A stretch of DNA of 5,946 bases from an uncultured bacterium (GCA_903864485.1 CAIPGD010000245.1:1-5946); one strand, 5' to 3'; shown: positions 1-5,613, counted from the first letter of the stretch. Numbers and translations are program-made. Notes: generated from the sequence alone by a model not told the origin.

Positions 1-504
1 CCTTCGAATCGAGCCTGGAGCGGCGCTGTGGACGACGCCAGCATTCGCCACCGCGGGATCCGCCGCTCGAATGAGTTGCGTGCGCAAGGTCCTGGAGACT
101 GCGGGCCCGGTATTCAAAAAATCGACATAAACGCAGCGAGGTCGATCATGACCGGGTGCCATTACCTGCGTAAAGCGTCCCTCCTTTCGTGCCCAACCGA
201 CGCCCCAGGCATCCATCTCCAAAATACACTCGAGCCCGTCTTCACAAATCACTCGGGCAAGCGCTGGATCACACAGACCACGCCCCGCCCGCAGCGTATC
301 GACCAGATGGTGCTGCCAGTGATCGGGGCATTCACCACCGACCGCGGCCGCAACCGTCATCTGCGCCATGACAGTCGCCCCACCGCGCCCGATCAGACTT
401 CGGTCGATTAACAACACATTCGCGCCGTGGCGTGCGGCTTCTAGCGCGGCGTACATACCAGCGCCGCCAGCGCCGATGACAAGGACGTCGGTCGTGAGAT
501 GCAC
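1..504 (-). CDS. SdhA/NadB/AprA-type FAD-dependent oxidoreductase, N-terminal part (runs off left edge)
   Basis: The minus strand is open from a GTG at 504 to base 1, 168 codons without a stop; the C-terminus is outside the window. Residues 6-34 form a Rossmann FAD-binding fold: TDVLVIGAGGAGM has the GxGGxG glycines at 11, 13, 14 and 16, and Asp34 ends the second strand. The segment GGATVMAQ (41-48) and the later D-x(2)-RAGRGLCD and WGV blocks align by eye with succinate dehydrogenase/fumarate reductase flavoproteins, L-aspartate oxidase and APS reductase alpha. The family binds FAD and reduces or oxidises small acids, often with an iron-sulfur partner. In SdhA the His that links FAD covalently falls where Ala43 stands here, so non-covalent FAD is expected. 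The GTG start is chosen because AAGGA precedes it by 8 bases and the Rossmann strand begins five residues later. It follows the BLUF gene after 69 bases. The exact substrate cannot be told from this fragment. Confidence 0.85.
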   Translation of the reverse strand, partial: MHLTTDVLVIGAGGAGMYAALEAARHGANVLLIDRSLIGRGGATVMAQMTVAAAVGGECPDHWQHHLVDTLRAGRGLCDPALARVICEDGLECILEMDAWGVGWARKEGRFTQVMAPGHDRPRCVYVDFLNTGPAVSRTLRTQLIRAADPAVANAGVVHSAAPGSIRR

Positions 505-512
505 TGCTTCAG

Positions 513-517
513 TCCTT
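513..517 (-). promoter_or_regulatory. Ribosome binding site of the flavoprotein gene
   Basis: On the minus strand the bases read AAGGA, 8 bases before the GTG at 504. The spacing is ideal and it decides the GTG as the start; the next ATG (codon 17) lies inside the FAD-binding glycine motif and would destroy it. Confidence 0.7.
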
Positions 518-538
518 AAAAAGTCGTAGGGGCATGGG

Positions 539-558
539 CAAAACCGACCAAAACCGTC
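539..558. repeat. Two tandem 10-base units in the BLUF-flavoprotein gap
   Basis: CAAAACCGAC (539-548) is followed directly by CAAAACCGTC (549-558), so an 8-base core recurs at exactly one helical turn. It lies between the BLUF stop and the flavoprotein RBS. On the minus strand TTGACG, a passable -35, overlaps the repeat, but I see no convincing -10. It may be a regulator site or chance. Confidence 0.35.
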
Positions 559-573
559 AATCGAGCATTTGAA

Positions 574-984
574 TTACAAAAGAGACCCATCCGTGCGCTG
601 AATGTGATCTAACAACAGCTCGAGTAGCGCTCCATTGGTCTCGGTCTTGATACTACCAATCGCGTCGATCAGTACCTCATGAATTTGTTCGGCGCCGACA
701 GGCTCCATGTCCCACTGGGGGAACACGCGTTCCGGTTCATCAAAGTTGTTGCCCAGAATCACAAGACTGTCATGACGAGGATCCTGGTGGATCCTGGCCA
801 TCAGATTCTGTACCGCTTTTGGCGGGCCTTCGAGCCATTGGAAATAGAGGCCACCGCCGTACACGAGAAGCCCGGTGATGCCGTGGATAGCGTTATTACG
901 TCGCGACACCGAAATGATCTGGCGAAAGGCGTCCCCGTCGAGATCGGGAATGCAGCGACTGCAGTAGGAGAGGCTGTCCAGCAT
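574..984 (-). CDS. Short BLUF-domain blue-light sensor (FAD)
   Basis: This 136-residue protein is a stand-alone BLUF domain plus a C-terminal helical cap, the size of PixD (Slr1694)-type photoreceptors. BLUF proteins bind FAD; blue light rearranges a Tyr-Gln hydrogen-bond network next to the flavin and the signal passes to a partner protein. The key residues are visible: Tyr7 in LSYCSR, Asn30 and Asn31 in RRNNAIHGITGLL, Gln49 in YFQWLEGPP, and Trp91 and Met93 in FPQWDME. The DPRHDS segment at 68-73 is also typical. There is no output domain, so it must act through another protein or complex. The ATG at 984 matches the usual family start; AAGG lies only 4 bases upstream, a weak fit. A perfect palindrome lies 21 bases upstream of the start. 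The gene is divergent to the six-gene plus-strand run and precedes the flavoprotein gene. Family assignment is firm; the partner is unknown. Confidence 0.95.
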   Translation of the reverse strand: MLDSLSYCSRCIPDLDGDAFRQIISVSRRNNAIHGITGLLVYGGGLYFQWLEGPPKAVQNLMARIHQDPRHDSLVILGNNFDEPERVFPQWDMEPVGAEQIHEVLIDAIGSIKTETNGALLELLLDHIQRTDGSLL

Positions 985-1182
985 TTGACCTTGTCGAATT
1001 AGAGGTTATGTGCATAACACTCTTTAGCACAAAAATCAGTTTCCACTGCCTGGCAGGCTCGCCCACGGGTAAATTAGTTGAATGCTGCATTCCTCACGCC
1101 CTGCAGAGCAAAACCGCACTTCAGGGTATGAAACAATGGGATAAGCCTTCCGGCACGTGACACCCCACCCGGGCGACCCCTT
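985..1182. promoter_or_regulatory. Divergent intergenic region between BLUF and DUF4149 genes
   Basis: These 198 bases should hold promoters for both directions. On the plus strand TTGACC (985-990) followed after 16 bases by TATGTG (1007-1012) is the best sigma-70-like pair, with the -10 inside the palindrome at 1005-1018, but the -10 is poor. On the minus strand I see no good -35/-10 pair. A second short perfect inverted repeat, CTGCC-T-GGCAG, lies at 1046-1056. No coding sequence is convincing here. Confidence 0.45.
1005..1018. promoter_or_regulatory. Perfect 14-base palindrome, candidate operator
   Basis: GTTATG (1005-1010) and CATAAC (1013-1018) are exact inverted repeats around a two-base centre. 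The site sits in the divergent spacer, 21 bases upstream of the BLUF start, where a bound dimeric regulator could control both directions. It does not match a LexA (CTGT-N8-ACAG) or CRP (TGTGA-N6-TCACA) site. The regulator is unknown. Confidence 0.45.
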
Positions 1183-1575
1183 ATGCTTTTAGCCGCTGCA
1201 CTGCTCGTCACAGCCATTTTGTTCGGTGGTATGGCGCTTTTTTCGTTCGGTTTCGCAGCGTTTCTGTTCACAGCGTTGCCAGTCGACGTCGCGCGACTCA
1301 CGATCCGGAAAGCCTTCCCCCATTTTTATCTCTTTGTCATTTGCACCGCAGCCCTATCTGCGGTGTTAATTGGTCAGCGTGACCTTTACTCAATGGGTGT
1401 AATGATTGGGGTTGCTGCCACGACGGTGCCGGCTCGTCAGATTCTCATGCCTGCAATCAATCAAGCCACAGACGTAGGCGACAAACGACGATTTAACCAG
1501 CTGCATGGCCTTTCGGTCGTCGTTACGCTGCTTCACCTGGTCGGGGCGGGTTGGGTGTTAACTCAATTTATTTAA
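1183..1575 (+). CDS. DUF4149 (TMEM205-like) four-helix membrane protein
   Basis: A 130-residue, almost wholly hydrophobic protein with four predicted membrane segments at about residues 4-31, 47-64, 68-89 and 108-129. The pattern fits DUF4149/TMEM205-like proteins: a first helix with FGGMALFSFGFAAFLF, then LP (32-33), an RxxFPxFY element near 42-49, and a conserved-looking RFNQLHGLS (103-111) at the start of the last helix. The biochemical function of the family is not known to me; it acts in the inner membrane. The ATG at 1183 is the first possible start after a stop at 1129-1131, yet no Shine-Dalgarno is visible; the preceding bases are C-rich, so the transcript may be leaderless or translation weak. 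It is the first gene of the plus-strand run, divergent to BLUF, and ends 20 bases before the TIGR03643 gene. Family call is by motif recall and is moderately sure. Confidence 0.8.
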   Translation: MLLAAALLVTAILFGGMALFSFGFAAFLFTALPVDVARLTIRKAFPHFYLFVICTAALSAVLIGQRDLYSMGVMIGVAATTVPARQILMPAINQATDVGDKRRFNQLHGLSVVVTLLHLVGAGWVLTQFI

Positions 1576-1595
1576 AATAGATCGCCTACATCGTG

Positions 1596-1877
1596 ATGAC
1601 CACTTCGAATAAACGCCGTATCAGTGACGATTCGACCCTATGCGATGCCACCGTCTCGCGGATTGTCGAGATGGCTTGGGAAGATCGTACGGCCTTTGAG
1701 GCGATTGAGGCCCAGTTTGGCTTGAATGAGTCCGCTGTCATTGACTTGATGCGCAAGCACATGAAACCGTCCTCCTTCAAGATGTGGCGAAAGCGGGTCA
1801 GCGGACGGCGTACAAAGCATGCCGTCTTGCGTGGCGCAGTATTTTTGCGTCATCGCGCCACCAACTCACGGATGTGA
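1596..1877 (+). CDS. TIGR03643/DUF2805 family small basic protein
   Basis: A 93-residue basic protein. It shows the signature of the TIGR03643 (DUF2805) family: EMAWEDRTAFEAIEAQFGL (25-43), a central helix ending in DLMRK, then KPSSFKMWRKRVSGR and TKH (57-75). The helical AFEAIEAQFGLNESAVIDLMR stretch resembles a helix-turn-helix and the tail is rich in Arg and Lys, so nucleic-acid binding is a fair inference, not shown. As I recall, family members often sit beside photolyase or cryptochrome genes, which fits the nearby BLUF sensor. About 18 extra residues follow the conserved core. Start: ATG at 1596, or GTG at 1593 one codon earlier; neither has a clear ribosome binding site, so this is undecided. 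It lies 20 bases after the DUF4149 gene and 14 bases before the nuclease gene, suggesting co-transcription. No molecular function is established that I know of. Confidence 0.88.
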   Translation: MTTSNKRRISDDSTLCDATVSRIVEMAWEDRTAFEAIEAQFGLNESAVIDLMRKHMKPSSFKMWRKRVSGRRTKHAVLRGAVFLRHRATNSRM

Positions 1878-1891
1878 CGATCGGTTAACCA

Positions 1892-3325
1892 ATGAAAACC
1901 CTGGATACTGAATCGCTAGTTTTTGCGTTCGTCGACATCGAAACCACTGGCTCAAATGCCGACCGCGACCGAATCACTGAAATTGGTATCAAGACGCTTG
2001 CCAATGGACAAGAAAGTGTCTGGGAGTGCTTGGTTGATCCGCAAACCTTTATCCCCCAAAACATCCAGCGACTGACTGGTATTACACCGGATATGGTGGA
2101 GGGTCAGCCCAGATTTGACGAACTTGCGGTGTCAATTAAGAGAGAGCTTGAGGGAAAGATTTTTGTCGCGCACAACGCACGGTTTGACTATGGCTTCATC
2201 AAGGCCTCCTTCAAACGAATAGGAATGGACTTTCGGCCGAAGGTGCTTTGTACCGTCAAACTCTCACGGTTGCTTTTTCCCCAGCAGGCCAGGCACAACT
2301 TGGACACCATCGTCGCCACTCACGGCCTGACGATTAGTGCGCGACACCGAGCCCTCGGCGACGCCGATTTGTTGCTTCAGTTTTGGCGGGTGTGTGAAAA
2401 AACGTTCGGTCAAGAGCGCTTGCTTGAGGCTGTAAATCACTTGGTGGGTAGCTCGAGCCTACCGCCCAACATCAAACAAAGCGATATCAACGCGATTCCA
2501 GACACACCGGGTTGCTATGTTTTTTACGGTGAAAACAACGCAACCCTTTACATTGGCAAAAGTCTTTCGATGCGCACCCGTGTGATGAGCCATTTTCATA
2601 GCGCGCTCACCGATCGCAAGGAAATGAAACTATCTCAACAGGTCCACCACATCGACTTTATCGAGACAAGCGGCGAATTGAGTGCATTAATTCTGGAATC
2701 CAAACTGATCAAAGAACGTATACCGAGCATGAATATCAAGTTACGCCGATCAACGGATTTATGCGCGTGGCAATTAAAAAAAGACCCCATGGGCCTGCAA
2801 AAGCCCGTACTCATTACGCACAAGCATTTAAAGCCCGGCCTTCAGGACGATTTGTACGGCCTTTTTTACAATAAGAGCGAAGCCAGGGGCTATCTGGCTG
2901 CCGTCGCAAAAAAGTACCAATTGTGTGAAGCCTTGTTGGGCTTGGAAAAAGTGGAAGAGGGAAAACCTTGCTTTGCCCATCAGGTCAAACGTTGCCAGGG
3001 GGCCTGCGTTGGCAAACTGTCTTTGGAGATGCACAATCTGCTTTTGCAAGCGGCCCTACAGCTTTACAAAGTGCAGCCTTGGCCGTTTGATGGCGCCATT
3101 GCGATTAAAGACGGAAAAGGTATGGTTGTGTTCGACAAATGGTGTTATCTGGGATCTGCAAACGATCATGATGAGCTTTACGAATTGGCCAAGTCCGACG
3201 ATTTAGACTTTGATCTCGATATTTATAAGATCGTCAAAAAGGCAATTGCAGGCTCACACAAATCTAATGTAGTGAAGCTTTTTGGTGGCAATATAGAGTC
3301 AGGTTCGCCGCAGGCGACGTTTTAA
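1892..3325 (+). CDS. DEDDh 3'-5' exonuclease fused to UvrC/Cho-like GIY-YIG endonuclease
   Basis: This 477-residue fusion joins two nucleases. Residues 10-170 are a DnaQ-type exonuclease with all five DEDDh residues: Asp15 and Glu17 in FVDIETTG, Asp99 in HNARFDYGF, and His152 and Asp157 in HRALGD. Residues 200-285 are a GIY-YIG domain as in the UvrC N-terminus and Cho: CYVFY near 208-212, YIGK at 220-223, Arg228, catalytic Glu269 in LILESKLIK, and Asn281. The region after it contains Cys345, Cys360, Cys368 and Cys372, whose C-x7-C-x3-C ending matches the UvrC iron-sulfur ligands. The C-terminal UvrC nuclease and helix-hairpin-helix parts are absent, so a Cho-like single cut plus exonucleolytic trimming in nucleotide excision repair is the likely role (inference). 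ATG 1892 follows an in-frame TAA at 1886-1888, so the start is certain, although no Shine-Dalgarno is seen. Hand-counted rows in its C-terminal half are 37-50% G+C, below the neighbours, hinting at separate history. Confidence 0.93.
   Translation: MKTLDTESLVFAFVDIETTGSNADRDRITEIGIKTLANGQESVWECLVDPQTFIPQNIQRLTGITPDMVEGQPRFDELAVSIKRELEGKIFVAHNARFDYGFIKASFKRIGMDFRPKVLCTVKLSRLLFPQQARHNLDTIVATHGLTISARHRALGDADLLLQFWRVCEKTFGQERLLEAVNHLVGSSSLPPNIKQSDINAIPDTPGCYVFYGENNATLYIGKSLSMRTRVMSHFHSALTDRKEMKLSQQVHHIDFIETSGELSALILESKLIKERIPSMNIKLRRSTDLCAWQLKKDPMGLQKPVLITHKHLKPGLQDDLYGLFYNKSEARGYLAAVAKKYQLCEALLGLEKVEEGKPCFAHQVKRCQGACVGKLSLEMHNLLLQAALQLYKVQPWPFDGAIAIKDGKGMVVFDKWCYLGSANDHDELYELAKSDDLDFDLDIYKIVKKAIAGSHKSNVVKLFGGNIESGSPQATF
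3305..3323 (+). terminator. Weak hairpin with short T-run at the end of the nuclease gene
   Basis: TCGCC (3305-3309), loop GCA, GGCGA (3313-3317) then CGTTTT. A 5-base-pair GC-rich stem followed by only four Ts overlaps the stop codon. It may attenuate transcription into the hydrolase gene rather than stop it; it could equally be chance. Confidence 0.25.
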
Positions 3326-3333
3326 CAAGAATC

Positions 3334-3341
3334 GGAAGGGG
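3334..3341 (+). promoter_or_regulatory. Ribosome binding site of the serine hydrolase gene
   Basis: GGAAGGGG ends 9 bases before the GTG at 3351. It is the strongest Shine-Dalgarno in the window and decides the GTG start, because the next in-frame ATG (codon 20) would cut away most of the signal peptide. Confidence 0.7.
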
Positions 3342-3350
3342 CGTATTTCA

Positions 3351-4670
3351 GTGAAAATCCAAAGTCGTTCAAATGGTTTCAGGTGGTTTGGTGGGGTCCT
3401 GCTCGCAATGACCATTGGCGCGCCGGTTCATGCGCAGGAGAAAAAAACGCCCTTGCCCCTGGCGAGCCCCGAAAGCGTTGGCATCTCGCAGGAGGGCGTG
3501 CAGCGGATTGACGCATTTTTCGAAAGCGAGATCGCGAAAAATCGGATGCCTGGTGCCGTAATTGCGGTTGCAAGGTACGGGAAGCTGGCGATTTACCGTT
3601 CGTATGGTTCCCTGAACAAGGAGACCCAGACGCCGATGCCGTTGGACGCCATTTTCAATCTGGCGTCGATGACGAAAGTCATGGCCAGTGTGGGAGCGCT
3701 GACGTTCTATGAAGAGGGACGGCTTCCGCTCGGATCCGATGTGTCCAATTGGTTTCCGGAATTCAAAAACGTGAGCGTTGGCGTCGTGAATGCCGACAAA
3801 AGCGTCACTGCCAATGCGTCAAAGTCTCCGATCACGATTCAGGATCTGATGCGCCACACAAATGGTTTGACCTACGGCGCCCGGGGCACCACGCCGATCC
3901 ATAAACTGTTTCCCGGTTCTTCGGCTGGCGCTGCGTTCGAGTATTCGGGTGCTGAGTTCATCAAAAAGCTCGCATCGACCCCGCTTCTTTATGAACCAGG
4001 AACGGTCTGGGATTACGGCTTCGGCATCGACGTCCTGGGTCTCGTTCAGGAAAAAATTGCAAACAAACCGCTGAACGATGTCTTACAGGAACGGGTCTGG
4101 TCGAAGGTTGGCATGCCCGACACGACCTTTCATGTTCCAGAAAAAGATAAGACCCGATTGGCGCAGCCGCTACCGCTTGACCCGATCACCCAGAAACCGC
4201 AATCGATTGCGGTGCTCAAGCAGCAACCAAAGTTCGACTGTGGTGGATCTTGTGCCTATTCAACAGCCGCCGACTATGTGCGGTTCGGCCAGATGATGCT
4301 TAACGGTGGAACGCTCGATGGCAAACGCGTGCTGGGCGCGCAGACGGTAGCGCTGATGACGTCGAATCACCTGACCCCGGGAATCCAGAACAACGTTGGG
4401 CTGACCGAACCTGGCCGCAATGGTTATGGTTTCGGGCTGGGCGTCGCCGTGCGCACGGAGCGCGGTCTTTCGCCGATGAACGGCCACGTGGGCGACTACT
4501 CCTGGAATGGCGCAAACGGCACGCAATTTTGGGTTGACCCGAGAGAGCAGTTGGTGGTCGTCGTCATGGCAGCAGCGCCGGGGGAAATTCGGAAAATTCA
4601 CCGCGAACAAGTCAACGCCCTCGTCTACGGCGCGCTTGTAACGCTCTTACCGCCATGGCGTCCGTTATAA
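3351..4670 (+). CDS. Exported beta-lactamase-fold serine hydrolase (class C / family VIII esterase-like)
   Basis: A 439-residue protein of the beta-lactamase/penicillin-binding-protein-like serine hydrolase superfamily, close to the usual 400-440. Residues 1-28 are a signal peptide: basic start (MKIQSR), hydrophobic core around 13-23, and likely cleavage after APVHA, so it acts in the periplasm or outside. The nucleophile motif SMTK is at 106-109 (Ser106, Lys109). IQDLMRHTNGL (163-173) is a typical element. The second motif is probably Tyr222 in WDYGFGIDVLG, with Gly-Phe where class C beta-lactamases have Y-x-N. The third is HVG (379-381) or WNG (385-387) before FWVDP, in place of KTG. These substitutions favour an esterase, peptidase or amidase over a true beta-lactamase. 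Cys297 and Cys301 could form a disulfide. GTG start with a good ribosome binding site. It begins 25 bases after the nuclease gene and overlaps the next gene by 16 bases. Substrate cannot be inferred. Confidence 0.93.
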   Translation: MKIQSRSNGFRWFGGVLLAMTIGAPVHAQEKKTPLPLASPESVGISQEGVQRIDAFFESEIAKNRMPGAVIAVARYGKLAIYRSYGSLNKETQTPMPLDAIFNLASMTKVMASVGALTFYEEGRLPLGSDVSNWFPEFKNVSVGVVNADKSVTANASKSPITIQDLMRHTNGLTYGARGTTPIHKLFPGSSAGAAFEYSGAEFIKKLASTPLLYEPGTVWDYGFGIDVLGLVQEKIANKPLNDVLQERVWSKVGMPDTTFHVPEKDKTRLAQPLPLDPITQKPQSIAVLKQQPKFDCGGSCAYSTAADYVRFGQMMLNGGTLDGKRVLGAQTVALMTSNHLTPGIQNNVGLTEPGRNGYGFGLGVAVRTERGLSPMNGHVGDYSWNGANGTQFWVDPREQLVVVVMAAAPGEIRKIHREQVNALVYGALVTLLPPWRPL

Positions 4671-5302
4671 AAAACCCCAAGAATCGTCGCCCTGCAACCA
4701 AAATGGCAGCAGGGCGTCCTGGGCTAAATCTCGGGCGTAATCTCGGGCTCATTTTCGGGCTCCTGGGCCTGCCACTGGTCGGTGCGGGCGTGACGTATTA
4801 CTTCATGGACAAGTTTCAGGTCCAGCGGGACTTACGGATTCGGGGCGAATCGGCCCATGTGATGCGCACCAACGGTGGAAGTCTCGATGTGGCCAACGTC
4901 GAAGTCGACAAGACCATTCGTGACGGCCCCAAGATTCGATATCAAAACGCGTTGACTTACAGCGTCCGCCTACCCACAAACTTCGTCCTGGAGCCCCGTC
5001 CCACGCAACAAAAGTACGTGGTCAGGGTTGCGCGTCCTGCCGTCATCCGACCCGCCACATTGACTGCTACCGTGACCGGCGTGCGGGCGAGTGAGTCGGG
5101 CTCGAGGGAATACAGCACGACCGATTCGACGTATCAAAAGCTCTGGTCGGCGATCGAACACGATCTGCACGCAGCGCCAACCCATGCGCGCGTCGATGCT
5201 CAGGCCAAGGTCACACTCAACGCATTTATTCAAAACTGGCGAACGAAAAATCGCGAGATGGGCCCGATCGAAGCGTGGCCGGTCGAAATCGTTTTTGAGT
5301 GA
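4655..5302 (+). CDS. Single-pass membrane protein of unknown function
   Basis: I do not recognise this 215-residue protein. It has a basic N-terminus (K6, K9, R11, R12, K16, R21, R28), one membrane segment at about residues 30-50, and a mainly beta-looking soluble part of about 165 residues that should face the periplasm. Glycines 23, 27, 31 and 35 recur every four residues into the membrane helix (GLNLGRNLGLIFGLLG), a glycine-zipper pattern suited to helix packing. At DNA level this comes from TCGGGC recurring every 12 bases at 4731, 4743 and 4755. The ATG at 4655 overlaps the hydrolase stop by 16 bases, implying translational coupling; an alternative ATG at 4703 (codon 17) would keep the membrane helix. 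Neither has a clear Shine-Dalgarno. It is followed after 6 bases by another small membrane protein. A role assisting or anchoring the upstream secreted hydrolase is only a guess from gene order. Confidence 0.85.
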   Translation: MASVIKNPKNRRPATKMAAGRPGLNLGRNLGLIFGLLGLPLVGAGVTYYFMDKFQVQRDLRIRGESAHVMRTNGGSLDVANVEVDKTIRDGPKIRYQNALTYSVRLPTNFVLEPRPTQQKYVVRVARPAVIRPATLTATVTGVRASESGSREYSTTDSTYQKLWSAIEHDLHAAPTHARVDAQAKVTLNAFIQNWRTKNREMGPIEAWPVEIVFE

Positions 5303-5308
5303 TTTGGT

Positions 5309-5518
5309 ATGCGGAAGATCGCGCGACACTTCGTGTTCACGATTGCAATGATCGCCTGGGCCGGGATTTGCCTTTACCTGATGGAGAAGGCACAGCAAGT
5401 CGCCCTTCCCCTCTACCTAAGTCCCTTCCAATCAACCTACCGGGCGCTCGTCGGGGCCGTGCTGATACTCATCATGTTGTTCCCCGCGTTCCTATACAAG
5501 AAATCGTTCCCGGATTAG
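5309..5518 (+). CDS. Small two-helix membrane protein of unknown function
   Basis: A 69-residue protein with two predicted membrane helices, about residues 8-25 and 46-62, joined by a loop with LPLYLSPFQSTYR (33-45). The N-terminus (MRKIAR) and the C-terminal KK near residue 64 are basic, so both ends are likely cytoplasmic with the loop outside. I do not recognise a family. It starts 6 bases after the preceding stop, typical of translational coupling, and continues the same plus-strand run. That, plus start-to-stop hydrophobic patterning with a charged edge at each helix, is the main support that it is real. It is the last plus-strand gene before the convergent GNAT gene. Confidence 0.75.
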   Translation: MRKIARHFVFTIAMIAWAGICLYLMEKAQQVALPLYLSPFQSTYRALVGAVLILIMLFPAFLYKKSFPD

Positions 5519-5566
5519 TTCTAGACGACCGGTTTTCGGCAGGGACACCGATGAGTGATTCGCACA

Positions 5567-5582
5567 GCTGCCTCCAGGCGGC
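5567..5582. terminator. Possible hairpin between convergent genes
   Basis: GCTGCC (5567-5572) pairs with GGCGGC (5577-5582) around loop TCCA, six pairs with one G-U. It sits between the two convergent genes (gap 5519-5613), where a bidirectional terminator would be expected, but there is no T-run on either strand. I see nothing else in this 95-base gap. Confidence 0.25.
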
Positions 5583-5613
5583 ACCCGTGTGATTCAGACC
5601 CAATAGTGGTACT

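Noticed and set aside
28..411. Plus-strand open frame of 127 codons
   Set aside because: Antisense to the flavoprotein reading frame, which has clear FAD-binding motifs; the plus-strand product has no recognisable features.
679..1002. Plus-strand open frame of 107 codons
   Set aside because: Antisense to the BLUF gene, whose diagnostic residues are all on the other strand.
1046..1056. CTGCC-T-GGCAG inverted repeat as terminator or operator
   Set aside because: Perfect but only 5-base arms with a one-base centre, no T-run and no promoter context; too short to call separately.
985..1182. LexA-type SOS box upstream of the repair-nuclease run
   Set aside because: I looked for CTGT-N8-ACAG in the spacer and the short gaps and found none; the palindrome at 1005-1018 does not fit it.
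1074..1301. Minus-strand open frame across the divergent spacer and the DUF4149 start
   Set aside because: Low-complexity product antisense to a convincing membrane protein; no ribosome binding site and no motif.
4260..4610. Minus-strand open frame of 116 codons
   Set aside because: Lies antisense within the hydrolase, across motif regions that are plainly coding on the plus strand.
4970..5398. Minus-strand open frame of 142 codons
   Set aside because: Spans antisense to two plus-strand genes and the junction between them; the product is rich in Arg, Gly and His without a domain pattern.
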